Below, one piece after another: positions 8,517-18,930 of a stretch of 64,000 bases of DNA. The stretch covers positions 1,922,001 through 1,986,000 of the forward strand of contig NZ_ATUP01000001.1 of the NCBI RefSeq assembly GCF_000420265.1, written 5' to 3'. Below the pieces are notes generated by a model that saw nothing but the letters and a program-made list of their open reading frames with translations, had not been told where the DNA came from and did no database searches. The translations under genes were made by a program, and so were the position numbers. The stretch is from Oceanicaulis alexandrii DSM 11625 (GTDB taxonomy: Bacteria; Pseudomonadota; Alphaproteobacteria; Caulobacterales; Maricaulaceae). Every line of letters begins with the position of its first letter. The stretch's first letter is position 1.

Positions 8517-9662
8517 ATGCCATTAGACCTGTCGGTCATCGCGGCTCATGAAGCGTTCATCGCTGGCCGCGCCGGCGGCTGCCGTGCGTATTTCCGCTTT
8601 CAGGACCTTACTGGCACGTCCTTGATGAAGCGCAAGCTCGATGGCAATGAATTCATTGGCTGCGATCTGTCAGAATCCAATTTCGCACTGACCTCGTTGG
8701 TCACAGCGTCTTTTTACTGCTCAAGCCTGAAGCGCGCCGATCTGCGAGGTGCGGATTTGTCTCGTGCCGATTTGCGCGGCGCTATTTTGCGTAGCGCAGA
8801 CCTGTATCGCGCCAATCTGGACGGCGCCGACTTTCGAAAGGCCGTTCTGTACAAGGATGAGCGCGACGCAGAGTTCAAGCACAATGACTGGGTCATGGAT
8901 ACGGAAGGTGATGGCCGGGACGGCGCCGTGGATTTTCGTGACTGCACGCTGAGAGGGGCGCGACTGAGCTCGGCCAAGCTGAAGGGCGCAGACTTTTCCG
9001 GCGCCATGCTGGACGGCGCCAAACTCAATCAGGCTGATTTGCGCGATGCTAATTTTGAGGGCGCGGTGCTGACGGGCGCTGACCTGAACGGCACGCGCCT
9101 TGATGGCGCGAACCTGGAAAATGTCGTCCGTGACCCGGCGGATGAGGCGCTGGCGCGGGCCGAAGAGCTTCAACAAAGGCTCGAGCAGAGCGATCTGTAC
9201 ACACGATCCCGCGGTGAACAGGGACAGCGCGGCAACTTCGAAGGCGAAGACTTGCGCGTTCTCGGTCAGGCTTTTCGTCAAAAAGGGCTGATCGGCGCCA
9301 ATCTGCGCGGGGTTTGCGGCGTGGGCCTCGACTTTTCAGGCGCTTCGCTCATCGGCGCCGTCTTTTCGGGCTCTGACCTGCGCGGCGCCAATTTCACCGG
9401 CGCCAATCTGAAAGGCGTGAACTTCAAAGACTGCAAGCTGAACCACGCCATTTTCAAATCAGCGGATTTGCGCGCCTTCACCGGCAATACGGGCCGCGCC
9501 TTCCTGCCGTGCTTTGACGGCGCCTCCACTCATGCCGCCCGGTTTGAAGGCGCCATGATGGATCGTGAAGCGCTCGGACTGACGCCTGGCGAAGACACGG
9601 TCTCCACCTCGTCGTCAAAGCCCGAAGATGCTGCGCTGGCGGGTGAGGTCAAAGCCTCCTAG
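8517..9662 (+). CDS. Pentapeptide-repeat protein
   Basis: A 381-residue protein with three blocks of A(D/N)LXX repeats: about residues 65-105 (for example ADLRGADLSRADLRGA), about 140-205, and about 255-320. Such sequences fold into a right-handed quadrilateral beta-helix. Between blocks two and three is a charged helical stretch rich in Glu/Gln. Some pentapeptide proteins (Qnr, MfpA, McbG) mimic DNA and protect gyrase; others have structural roles, and nothing here decides between these. The ATG at 8517 follows GGGAGAG; an in-frame TTG lies at 8502. No signal peptide or membrane segment is visible. The stop codon overlaps that of the convergent hydrolase gene in a CTAG. Confidence 0.85.
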   Translation: MPLDLSVIAAHEAFIAGRAGGCRAYFRFQDLTGTSLMKRKLDGNEFIGCDLSESNFALTSLVTASFYCSSLKRADLRGADLSRADLRGAILRSADLYRANLDGADFRKAVLYKDERDAEFKHNDWVMDTEGDGRDGAVDFRDCTLRGARLSSAKLKGADFSGAMLDGAKLNQADLRDANFEGAVLTGADLNGTRLDGANLENVVRDPADEALARAEELQQRLEQSDLYTRSRGEQGQRGNFEGEDLRVLGQAFRQKGLIGANLRGVCGVGLDFSGASLIGAVFSGSDLRGANFTGANLKGVNFKDCKLNHAIFKSADLRAFTGNTGRAFLPCFDGASTHAARFEGAMMDREALGLTPGEDTVSTSSSKPEDAALAGEVKAS

Positions 9663-10594
9663 CCTTGCTGACGGGCCACGCGTTCCGCCCAGTCGGCGAA
9701 GTCTGATTGCGCCGTTTCATACCCGATATCATTGAGCGTTTCGTGCCGTGCTTGCGGGTCGCGCCGCATGGTGACGTCCGAGAACCGAGCATTGTAAAGC
9801 CGTGAGGCGAGCACTTTCGCCGCCTGGCCCTTGTCGGTCGCGGGGTCTTCGCCGCCCGCCGCCAGATGGATGGCGAGGTCGGTGCGCATGGCGCGCAGAC
9901 GGTTCTCGCTTTCTCCCAGCTCCGTGCCTTCGATCAGATCGCGCCAGAGCGAGATCGAGGCCGGCCAGCCGCACTCGGGATCATTGATATAGGCGTCAAC
10001 TTCTTCGGGAATGCGCGACAGCCAGTCAAAATCGGTGCGGTGACCTTTGACCTGCTTGCCCCAGGCCTTGAAGGTCAGACCTTCCAGCCAGGTGGACGCC
10101 GATTGAGGCTTCTTGAACAGGCTTTCGATGTTGAGGACGGCGCGCATCAGGCCCGCGCGGCCGCCAATCGCCAGGTTGGAGTTCCATACCGCAAGCCCTG
10201 AAATCTCGCCCTTGCGCTCCATGGCGTGGTTCATGGCCACGACCCCGCCCATGGAATGACCAAAGACGATATGAGGCAGGCTTGGGAAGCGCGCCTTGAG
10301 ATGGTCTTCCACCGCCAAGGCGTCCTCAATGACCTTGTTCCAACCCTTGGGCGCGCCGAATACGCCGCGCGGAGCGTCTTCGGCTGTGGTCTGGCCATGG
10401 CCGCGATGGTCATGGGCGGCCACGTGAAAGCCGCGGCCCGCCAGATAGGCGGCGAAGCGGGCGTAACGCGCGGAATGTTCGGCCAGGCCATGATGGACCT
10501 GGATGACGCCCAGAGGCTGGCCTTCGGCTTCTTGCACGTGCAGGCGCAGGCTTGCGCCGCTGGGGCTCTCAAAAGTTTCCGCAACAAACGCCAT
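9659..10594 (-). CDS. Alpha/beta hydrolase, monoacylglycerol-lipase-like (serine aminopeptidase S33 fold)
   Basis: About 311 residues from the ATG at 10594 (an alternative ATG is at 10609; the open frame runs to 10666 but would cross the glpK start). Marks are VHHGLAEHSARY, AAHDHRGHGQT and the nucleophile elbow FGHSMGGV with Ser114. These are typical of monoglyceride lipases and lysophospholipases (Hydrolase_4), which release glycerol from monoacylglycerol. The gene is divergent from glycerol kinase, about 70 bp apart, which fits shared use of acylglycerols: the lipase frees glycerol and GlpK phosphorylates it. The 3' end overlaps the pentapeptide gene stop. Other lipid substrates are possible. 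Confidence 0.82.
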   Translation of the reverse strand: MAFVAETFESPSGASLRLHVQEAEGQPLGVIQVHHGLAEHSARYARFAAYLAGRGFHVAAHDHRGHGQTTAEDAPRGVFGAPKGWNKVIEDALAVEDHLKARFPSLPHIVFGHSMGGVVAMNHAMERKGEISGLAVWNSNLAIGGRAGLMRAVLNIESLFKKPQSASTWLEGLTFKAWGKQVKGHRTDFDWLSRIPEEVDAYINDPECGWPASISLWRDLIEGTELGESENRLRAMRTDLAIHLAAGGEDPATDKGQAAKVLASRLYNARFSDVTMRRDPQARHETLNDIGYETAQSDFADWAERVARQQG

Positions 10595-10664
10595 GAGGGC
10601 ATTCTCCATCCGGTCAGAACAGCTTAGCTTGATGTCTACCATAGACTGCCCGGAGCGTTTCACC

Positions 10665-12146
<1,482 letters not shown>

Positions 12147-12244
12147 CCCCTGCGACCGGTCGCCGCGTGCGACGTCGGGTCCACTGCTCTGTCTGATGCT
12201 CGCGCGCTAAAGCGGGGCCATCTTGCACAGAAGTGGAGCCCGTC

Positions 12245-13588
12245 ATGGCGTCCCGGATCAATACTTTGCTGCGCTATGGCCAGGAGCGCAGCCCGCGTTA
12301 CACCAGCTATCCCACCGCGCCGCATTTCCATGCAGGCGTCGATGCGGCGGTCTATGGCGACTGGCTGGACACGCTGGATCGCGGCAAGCCGATCTCGCTC
12401 TATCTTCATGTGCCGTATTGCAAATCCCTGTGCTGGTATTGTGGCTGCAATACCCGCGCGACCACTCAGGACGGGCCGGTCGAGGCGTATCTGAAGGTCC
12501 TACTGAAAGAGCTGACGCTGATCGCGGATCGCTTGCCGGGCCGGATGACGGTGTCGCATCTGGCGCTGGGTGGCGGCACGCCGGCGATTCTGAATCCGTC
12601 ACAGATGGACCGCCTGATGGCGGCGATCCGTGAGCGGTTTGATTTTGCGGCGGACGCCGAGCTCGCCATCGAGATCGACCCGCGTCATTTCACGAAAAAT
12701 GATGCCCAAGGTCTGGCGCGTAATGGTTTCACCCGCGCCTCGACCGGGGTCCAGAGCTTTGATCCTGCGGTGCAGCGCGCCATCAACCGCATTCAGCCCT
12801 ATGAGCTTGTGGAGGCGGCGTTCAACCGGCTGCGCGACGCCGGGGTGATGAAGATCAACGCTGATTTGCTGTACGGACTGCCGCTGCAGAGCGAAGACAG
12901 CGCTCGCGCCAGTGCAGAGGCTGCGGCGGCGCTGAATCCGGACCGTCTGGCGGTGTTCGGCTACGCCCATGTGCCGCACATGAAATCGCATCAGCGCCTG
13001 ATCAAGGACGAGGATCTGCCCGCCGCCAAGGCGCGCATGAAACAGGCGGACGCCATGGAGGCGGCGCTGACGGCGTGCGGATATTCCCTGATCGGGATTG
13101 ACCATTATGCCCGTCCTGATGATCCCATGACGCGGGCGCTTGAAACCGGAACCCTGCGCCGGAACTTCCAGGGCTATACGACGGACAAGGCCGAGACCCT
13201 GATCGCGCTGGGCGCATCCGCCATCGGGCAGACGCCCCAGGGCCATGTGCAGAACAAGGCGGATGTGCGCGCCTGGATGCTGGATGTTGAGGCTGGCCGA
13301 CTGCCCGTCGGCAAAGGCGTCGCTGTCAGTCGGGAAGACGCGATGCGCGCGGCGATCATCGAACAGGTGATGACCTATCTCAGCGTTGATCCGGAGGCGG
13401 TGGCCGCCTGCTATGGCTTGCCTGCGCCCCAGGCGGATCTTGAGCATTTGATCGTTTCGGGCGTGGTGAGCGTTGAGAGCAGCCGGGTCATTGTCAATCC
13501 GGCTTACCGCCCGCTGGCGCGGCTGGTGGCGGCGGCGTTTGACGGCTATCTCGCGTCCAGCGAAGCCCGGCATTCGGTCTCGGTCTAG
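12245..13588 (+). CDS. hemN: Oxygen-independent coproporphyrinogen III oxidase (radical SAM)
   Basis: A 447-residue radical SAM enzyme from the ATG at 12245 (an in-frame GTG is at 12233). The iron-sulfur motif CKSLCWYCGC gives Cys59, Cys63, Cys66 and Cys68. N-terminal RYTSYPTAPHF, GGGTPAIL, NRIQPYE and GLPLQS are characteristic of true HemN rather than HemW. It decarboxylates coproporphyrinogen III to protoporphyrinogen IX without oxygen, using SAM radicals, so it suits micro-oxic or anaerobic heme synthesis. The 98-bp gap after glpK holds a 12-bp perfect palindrome (12152-12163) but no recognisable FNR box, so oxygen control is not shown here. Confidence 0.93.
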   Translation: MASRINTLLRYGQERSPRYTSYPTAPHFHAGVDAAVYGDWLDTLDRGKPISLYLHVPYCKSLCWYCGCNTRATTQDGPVEAYLKVLLKELTLIADRLPGRMTVSHLALGGGTPAILNPSQMDRLMAAIRERFDFAADAELAIEIDPRHFTKNDAQGLARNGFTRASTGVQSFDPAVQRAINRIQPYELVEAAFNRLRDAGVMKINADLLYGLPLQSEDSARASAEAAAALNPDRLAVFGYAHVPHMKSHQRLIKDEDLPAAKARMKQADAMEAALTACGYSLIGIDHYARPDDPMTRALETGTLRRNFQGYTTDKAETLIALGASAIGQTPQGHVQNKADVRAWMLDVEAGRLPVGKGVAVSREDAMRAAIIEQVMTYLSVDPEAVAACYGLPAPQADLEHLIVSGVVSVESSRVIVNPAYRPLARLVAAAFDGYLASSEARHSVSV

Positions 13589-13651
13589 GGATTTGAAAGC
13601 GTGCGGCGCAGCGCGCTTTATGGACAGGCTCGAAGTGAGGATTTAAACGGA

Positions 13652-13678
13652 GATGAGCGTAATCTTCTTACGTTCATC
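13652..13678 (+). promoter_or_regulatory. Leader hairpin upstream of thrS
   Basis: An 11-bp stem, GATGAGCGTAA paired with TTACGTTCATC (one G-T pair), closes a 5-base loop TCTTC and ends 34 bases before the thrS ATG. No long T-run follows, so it is not a clean terminator. It could be a translational operator or attenuator for the synthetase gene; E. coli thrS is known to use leader stem-loops for autocontrol, but equivalence is not shown. Confidence 0.4.
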
Positions 13679-13712
13679 CCAACCTCTCTTTTGTCATAGA
13701 AGCCTGAAAATC

Positions 13713-15554
13713 ATGTCGCAGGATAACTTCCCGGTAGAGACGCGCCGTCACTCCGCAGCTCACTTGATGGCTGCGGCGATCAAGGACCTCTGGCCGAACG
13801 CCAAGTTTGGCGTGGGTCCGGCGACAGCCACAGGGTTTTACTATGACATCCAGCTCGAAGAGCCGCTGACGGTCGAGGATCTGCCCAAGATCGAGAAGCG
13901 CATGAAAGAGCTGCGCAAGAAGAAAAAGAAATTCTATTGCGAAGCGCACGGCATCGATGAAGCCATCGACTACATGGCCAAAGAAGGCCAGGACTTCAAA
14001 GTCGAGCTTCTGAAACTGCTGCGTGACAAGGGCTCGACCGCCATCGCCAAGGAGACGGGTGATGAATCTGTCGCGGGCGAAGGCCTGGACGAGATCACCT
14101 TCTATCGCACGGGCGATTTCGTCGATCTGTGCCGGGGTCCGCACGTGGACCATTCCGGCCAGGTGGGGGAGTTCAAGCTGCGCTCCATCGCTGGCGCCTA
14201 TTGGCGCGGCGACGCCAAGAACGCCCAGCTGCAGCGTATTCACGCCCTGGCCTATGAGACCAAGGACGAGCTTGAGGCGGAAGTGACCCGCCTGGAAGAA
14301 CAGGCCAAGCGCGATCACCGCAAGATCGGCAAGGAGCTGGGCCTGTTCACGCTGGTGGAAGAAGTGGGCGCCGGCCTGCCCATGTGGCTGCCTGCGGGTA
14401 ATGTGATCCGCGACGAGCTGGAAAAGCTCGCTCGCATCACCGAGCACCGCGCCGGTTATCGCCGGGTCTCCACCCCGCACATCACCAAGGGCGAGCTCTA
14501 TCATCGCTCGGGGCATTTGCCGTTCTATGCGGACGACATGTATGCGCCGATCATGATCGACGAGCAGGAATACTATCTGCGCCCGATGAACTGCCCGCAC
14601 CACCACATGATCTATGCCCATGACCAATGGTCCTATCGTGATCTGCCGGTGCGTCTGTCCGAATACGGCCAGGTTTATCGCTATGAGGCGTCCGGCGGTC
14701 TGTCAGGCCTGATGCGGGTGCGCGGCTTCTGCCAGAATGACGCGCATATCTATTGCCGTCCCGACCAGGCCAAGGACGAGTTCCTGGACGTGATGCACAT
14801 GCACGCGGACTATTACCGCCTGTTCGGCATCGACGATTTCTGGATGCGCCTGTCCCTGCCGGACATGGAAGACCTCGACAAATATGTCGATGACGCCGAA
14901 GGCTGGAAGACGGCGCTCGACATCCTCAAGCAGGCCATGGACGAGTCCGGCTATCCGTATAAGGAAGTCGAGGGTGAAGCGGCCTTTTACGGCCCGAAAG
15001 TCGACTTCATGGTGAAGTCGGTGGTCGGCACCGAATACGCCATCTCCACCAACCAGCTCGACTTCATGGCGACCAAGCGCTTTGAGCTTGAGTACACCGC
15101 CGCCGATGGCGACAAGAAGCCGGTCTATGTGATCCACCGGGCGCCGCTGGGCAGCCATGAGCGCTTCACCGCCTTCCTGATCGAGCACTATGCCGGCAAG
15201 TTCCCGACCTGGCTGAGCCCGACCCAGGCGGTGGTGATCCCGATTGCGGATCGCCATGAAGAGTATGCGCAAGCGGTGAAAGACAAGCTGTTCCTGTCTG
15301 ACGTGGATTCGGTGAACACCGGCGTGCGCGTCGAGGTCGATCTCGCCTCAGAGCGCATGCAGAAGAAAATCCGCAACGCCCAGAACCGCCAGATTCCCTA
15401 CATGCTCGTCGTCGGCGATGCGGAAGCGGAGAACGGCGAAGTGGCCGTGCGTCACCGCGATCATGGCGATCTGGGCACGATGAAGGTGGACGACCTGATC
15501 GCCCGCATCGCCAAGGAGCAATCGGGACGCGCGGATCTGCCCAAGCCTGAATAG
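13713..15554 (+). CDS. thrS: Threonyl-tRNA synthetase lacking the N-terminal TGS domain
   Basis: A class II synthetase of 613 residues from the ATG at 13713. The editing domain starts almost at once: the HxxxH motif RHSAAHLMAAA is at residues 11-21 and a zinc-type Cys/His segment lies in DLCRGPHVDH. The catalytic core follows with MNCPHHHMIYAH, VRGFCQNDAHIYC and HRAPLGSHERF, which carry the Zn ligands and class II motifs. The anticodon-binding domain is C-terminal (VVIPIADRH to the end). The roughly 60-residue TGS domain that begins E. coli-type ThrRS is absent; the in-frame extension back to 13653 is only 20 residues and does not resemble it. The gene stands alone with its own leader hairpin and terminator. 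Confidence 0.95.
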   Translation: MSQDNFPVETRRHSAAHLMAAAIKDLWPNAKFGVGPATATGFYYDIQLEEPLTVEDLPKIEKRMKELRKKKKKFYCEAHGIDEAIDYMAKEGQDFKVELLKLLRDKGSTAIAKETGDESVAGEGLDEITFYRTGDFVDLCRGPHVDHSGQVGEFKLRSIAGAYWRGDAKNAQLQRIHALAYETKDELEAEVTRLEEQAKRDHRKIGKELGLFTLVEEVGAGLPMWLPAGNVIRDELEKLARITEHRAGYRRVSTPHITKGELYHRSGHLPFYADDMYAPIMIDEQEYYLRPMNCPHHHMIYAHDQWSYRDLPVRLSEYGQVYRYEASGGLSGLMRVRGFCQNDAHIYCRPDQAKDEFLDVMHMHADYYRLFGIDDFWMRLSLPDMEDLDKYVDDAEGWKTALDILKQAMDESGYPYKEVEGEAAFYGPKVDFMVKSVVGTEYAISTNQLDFMATKRFELEYTAADGDKKPVYVIHRAPLGSHERFTAFLIEHYAGKFPTWLSPTQAVVIPIADRHEEYAQAVKDKLFLSDVDSVNTGVRVEVDLASERMQKKIRNAQNRQIPYMLVVGDAEAENGEVAVRHRDHGDLGTMKVDDLIARIAKEQSGRADLPKPE

Positions 15555-15573
15555 TCCGCGCTTAGCGGCAAGA

Positions 15574-15604
15574 AAAAACGCCGGCCCATCGGGCCGGCGT
15601 TTTT
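15574..15604. terminator. Strong bidirectional terminator between thrS and the RND gene
   Basis: A 14-bp perfect stem, AAAAACGCCGGCCC with GGGCCGGCGTTTTT, closes a 3-base loop. The T-run on either strand makes it work for thrS (+) and for the convergent RND operon (-). Confidence 0.93.
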
Positions 15605-15633
15605 GTGTGTGCATGTGTGGCAGGGGCGGACGA

Positions 15634-18600
15634 TCAAAGCGCTGGCGCGCGCTGACTCCGTCGCCAGACCCGCCAGCCGATAAATCCGCCGATAGCAGCC
15701 AGAAGGATCAACCCGATCAGTCCGGCGACATTGATCAGCACCAGCGCCGCTATCAACCCGGCGATCCCTGCGAGGCTCTTGAGCGGCGCGCTGCGCAGAT
15801 CGTCGATGATCAGCACCAGCGCCGGCAACAGCATCAGGATGGAGACCGAGGCGAAGACGAGCCCCGCGCCCAGCGAGACCGCCATGGGCACCAGGAACTG
15901 CGCTTGCGGACTTTGCTCGGCGATGATCGGCAACAGGCCGAGCGCTGTGGTCAGGGTCGTCACCAGGATCGGCCGGAAGCGGCGTCCCGCCGCCTCGGCG
16001 ATGGCGTCCACTGGCGACATGCTGCGTTCGGCGAGGTTGAGGTTATAGCGGTCGATCAGCACGATCGAGGCGTTCACCACCACGCCCGACAGCGCCACCA
16101 TGCCGAAAATGGACGGGAAGGACAGCGGATAGCCCAGGATGAAATGCCCCAGGATCGCGCCGCCGATACCGAACGGAATGGCGATCAGGATGATGATCGG
16201 CTGGACATAACTGCGCAGCTGGGTGGCGAGCAGGGCGTACATGATCACGATGGCGATCAACAGGCCCCGACCTAAGCTTGCGAAATCCTCGGCCTGTTCG
16301 CGCCCGGCTCCGGCCAGCGTCCAGCGCAGCTCGGGATATTGCTCCACCAGTTGCGGCAACATGGCGGTTTCGACCTGCGCCCGCGCTTCGCCCGGGGTCA
16401 GGCGCGCTTCGTCCACATCCGCCGTCACTTCAACGATCCGGCGTCCGTCGATGCGCTCGATCCGGGTATAGCTCCGGCTTTCGGTAATGCTGGCGGCGAC
16501 GCTGAGCGGCAGGCTGCGCCCGTCTGCGGTGCGGATGCGAAGGTCGGTCAAGTCAGACAGGCCGAGCCGCTCATCTTCTGGATAGCGTACAAAGACCCGC
16601 AGCTCGTCAGAACCGCGCTGGATGCGCTGCACTTCTTCACCGAAAAACGCCTGCCGGACTTGTCGGGCTACATCGCGCGGCGTCAGGCCCGCCGCTTCGC
16701 CCGCCGGGGTCAGGGTGAAGTTGAACTGGCGCTTGCCGATGTCGAGGCCGTCCTCGATTTCCGATACGCCGTCGATCTGGGCGAGGGCGTCCGCCAATTG
16801 ACGCACTGCGGATTCCAGCGACTCCGTGTCCGGGTGCGATAATTCATAGGCGATATCTGAATCCTGCGGTCCGGCGGAGGAAATGATGGAGAGCTGTTCC
16901 ACCCCGGCGAGCTGACCGGTGCGCTCACGCCACAGCGCTTCAAGCTCGGATGAGCTTGTGGTGCGATCGGCGGAGGCGGTCAGCTGGATCTGGATCTGGG
17001 CGGCGTTGGAGGCGATGGTCGTGGTCGAGCTGGAGCCCGGACCGCCAAACAGGCTGGTGCGGCCGCCTATGGTCGCTTCGATGGACTTGAACACCGGCTC
17101 GCCATTCTCCGCGTACTCGCGCTGGATGGCTTCGGCGGCGGCGATCATCTGCTCTGCCGCGTTGCGTGTGGCGGTGAAGGGCGCGCCGTCGGGCAAGCTG
17201 ATGTCTGCGGTGATCTGTTCGGACTCAATCGCGGGGAAGAAGACAAACCGCACAATGCCCGAGGAGGCCAGCGACATCACCAGCACCAGAATGGCGATGC
17301 CGGCCGCCGCCACCAGCCAGCGCATGCGCGCCGCAAAGCGCGCCCAGCGGCTGACGGTTCCATCGGCGAAAGCGGTCAGAAGTCGGGCCACCCGGTCCTG
17401 AATGCGCGCCAGGGGCCCACGCGACCAATGACCGCCATGGGCCAGGTGAGAAGGCAGGATCAAGAACGCTTCAATCAGGGAAATCGCCAGAATGGAGATC
17501 ACCACGATGGGGATGGGGCGGGTGATCTCGCCAAAGGTTCCGCCTGAAAAGATCAGCGGCCCGAATGCGGCCATGGTCGTCAGAACGCCGACCAGAACAG
17601 GCGCAGCCACACCTGTGACGCCTGCAATGGCGGCCTCTTCATTGGAGCGGCCCTTCTGGCGTTCGCGATCGGTGTTCTCGCCCACCACGATGGCGTCATC
17701 GACCACGATCCCCAGCACGACGATCAGTCCGAATGTTGTGATGAAGTTCAGCGTCACCCCGGCCATGCCGAACAGGGCGAACCCGCCCAGGAACGAGATC
17801 GGGACGCCCATCGACACCCAGAAGGCCAGACGCAGGTCGAGCACCAGCACAAGCAGCAGGAACACCAGGGTGAAACCGATGATGGCGTTGCGCGCCAGCA
17901 AGGAAATGCGGTCGCGGAAGATCTGCGACTGATCAACGACCAGCTCCATCTGCACGCCGGGCGGCAAGGCGACGGCCTCTGCGAACGCCATGGCGGTGTT
18001 GCGCACGCCCAGCAGGTCTTCCGAGCCCTGGGTCTGAACATCAATGAACACCGCTGGCTGGCCATTGAATCGCGAAATCAGCGGGTCTTCCTGAAATCCG
18101 TCATTGATCTCTGCGACATCGCCCAGTCGCACACGCGCTCCGGTTTCCGAAGAGCGCAGAATGATGTTTTCAAATTCTGCGCCTGTCTCTCGCCGGGCGT
18201 TGGTGCGCAACAGAATGTCGCCCGCCTGCGTGCGGATTTCGCCTCCCGACAGATCGACGGACGCTGCGCGCACGGCGTTGGCGACTTCCGAGAAGGTGAG
18301 GCCATACTGGCGCAGGGCGTCCTCCGACACCGAGATTGAAATTTCCAGCGCTCTGACGCCGCGCAAGCGCACCGTTGAAATGCCGTCCGCCGCCAGCATG
18401 TCCCGCTCGATGCGCGAGCCAGCCTCACGCAAGGCCGCTTCATCCACATCACCGGTCAGGGCGAAAGTCAGGATGGTGGTGACCGGCTGAGGCACGCGAA
18501 TCTGGGGCTGTTCGGCGTCAGCGGGGGGGAAGTCGGCAATCGCGGAGACAGCGGTCTCCACATCGTCCTTGACCACTTGCGCGTCCGCAAAGTCCTGCAG

Positions 18601-18930
18601 CTCTATGGTGACCGTGCCGCGGCCTTCAGAAGCGACAGAGCGCACCCGGTCCACGCCCTCCAGGCCGATCACCGCTTCTTCAATGCGGCGGGTGATGGAA
18701 TCTTCCACATCGCCGGGCGTCGCGCCGGGATAGATCACCGCCACTTGCACATTGCGGGGCTGCAGGGTGGGAAACACCTCGGTCTGCAGAGTCCAGGCCG
18801 TGATCCCGCCACCCAGAAGAAACAGGATCATCAGCAAGTTGGCCGCAACCGGATTGCGGACGAACCAGGCGATCAGGCCTTTGCCGGGCCAGCCTGAATG
18901 CGCGGAGGGGGGCAGCACGGGATCGGTCAC
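15634..18930 (-). CDS. RND efflux pump, inner-membrane subunit (HAE1/AcrB superfamily) with a C-terminal hydrophobic extension
   Basis: A 1098-residue RND transporter: an N-terminal TM (about 23-43), a first large periplasmic loop starting VAVIYPGATPGDVEDSI, the central TM bundle with GIVVDDAIVVGENTDR (proton-relay Asp pair in TM4), a second periplasmic loop and a C-terminal TM bundle. It should export substrates by proton antiport together with the membrane fusion protein encoded just upstream, whose stop overlaps this start by 4 bp. About 55 residues past the usual end (after VLIIDDL) contain roughly two further hydrophobic segments, which is unusual. No TolC-like gene lies in the window, so an outer-membrane channel from elsewhere is needed. 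Substrates are unknown. Confidence 0.9.
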   Translation of the reverse strand: MTDPVLPPSAHSGWPGKGLIAWFVRNPVAANLLMILFLLGGGITAWTLQTEVFPTLQPRNVQVAVIYPGATPGDVEDSITRRIEEAVIGLEGVDRVRSVASEGRGTVTIELQDFADAQVVKDDVETAVSAIADFPPADAEQPQIRVPQPVTTILTFALTGDVDEAALREAGSRIERDMLAADGISTVRLRGVRALEISISVSEDALRQYGLTFSEVANAVRAASVDLSGGEIRTQAGDILLRTNARRETGAEFENIILRSSETGARVRLGDVAEINDGFQEDPLISRFNGQPAVFIDVQTQGSEDLLGVRNTAMAFAEAVALPPGVQMELVVDQSQIFRDRISLLARNAIIGFTLVFLLLVLVLDLRLAFWVSMGVPISFLGGFALFGMAGVTLNFITTFGLIVVLGIVVDDAIVVGENTDRERQKGRSNEEAAIAGVTGVAAPVLVGVLTTMAAFGPLIFSGGTFGEITRPIPIVVISILAISLIEAFLILPSHLAHGGHWSRGPLARIQDRVARLLTAFADGTVSRWARFAARMRWLVAAAGIAILVLVMSLASSGIVRFVFFPAIESEQITADISLPDGAPFTATRNAAEQMIAAAEAIQREYAENGEPVFKSIEATIGGRTSLFGGPGSSSTTTIASNAAQIQIQLTASADRTTSSSELEALWRERTGQLAGVEQLSIISSAGPQDSDIAYELSHPDTESLESAVRQLADALAQIDGVSEIEDGLDIGKRQFNFTLTPAGEAAGLTPRDVARQVRQAFFGEEVQRIQRGSDELRVFVRYPEDERLGLSDLTDLRIRTADGRSLPLSVAASITESRSYTRIERIDGRRIVEVTADVDEARLTPGEARAQVETAMLPQLVEQYPELRWTLAGAGREQAEDFASLGRGLLIAIVIMYALLATQLRSYVQPIIILIAIPFGIGGAILGHFILGYPLSFPSIFGMVALSGVVVNASIVLIDRYNLNLAERSMSPVDAIAEAAGRRFRPILVTTLTTALGLLPIIAEQSPQAQFLVPMAVSLGAGLVFASVSILMLLPALVLIIDDLRSAPLKSLAGIAGLIAALVLINVAGLIGLILLAAIGGFIGWRVWRRSQRAPAL

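Noticed and set aside
10503-10664. 54-residue N-terminal extension of glpK
   Set aside because: It overlaps the divergent hydrolase gene; glycerol kinases begin at the residue encoded at 10665.
12152-12163. Perfect palindrome GCGACCGGTCGC between glpK and hemN
   Set aside because: Short and GC-rich, expected fairly often by chance at this base composition; not a known FNR or heme-regulator site.
15607-16275. Gln/Asp/His/Arg-rich plus-strand frame after thrS
   Set aside because: Antisense shadow of the RND gene, starting right after the terminator.
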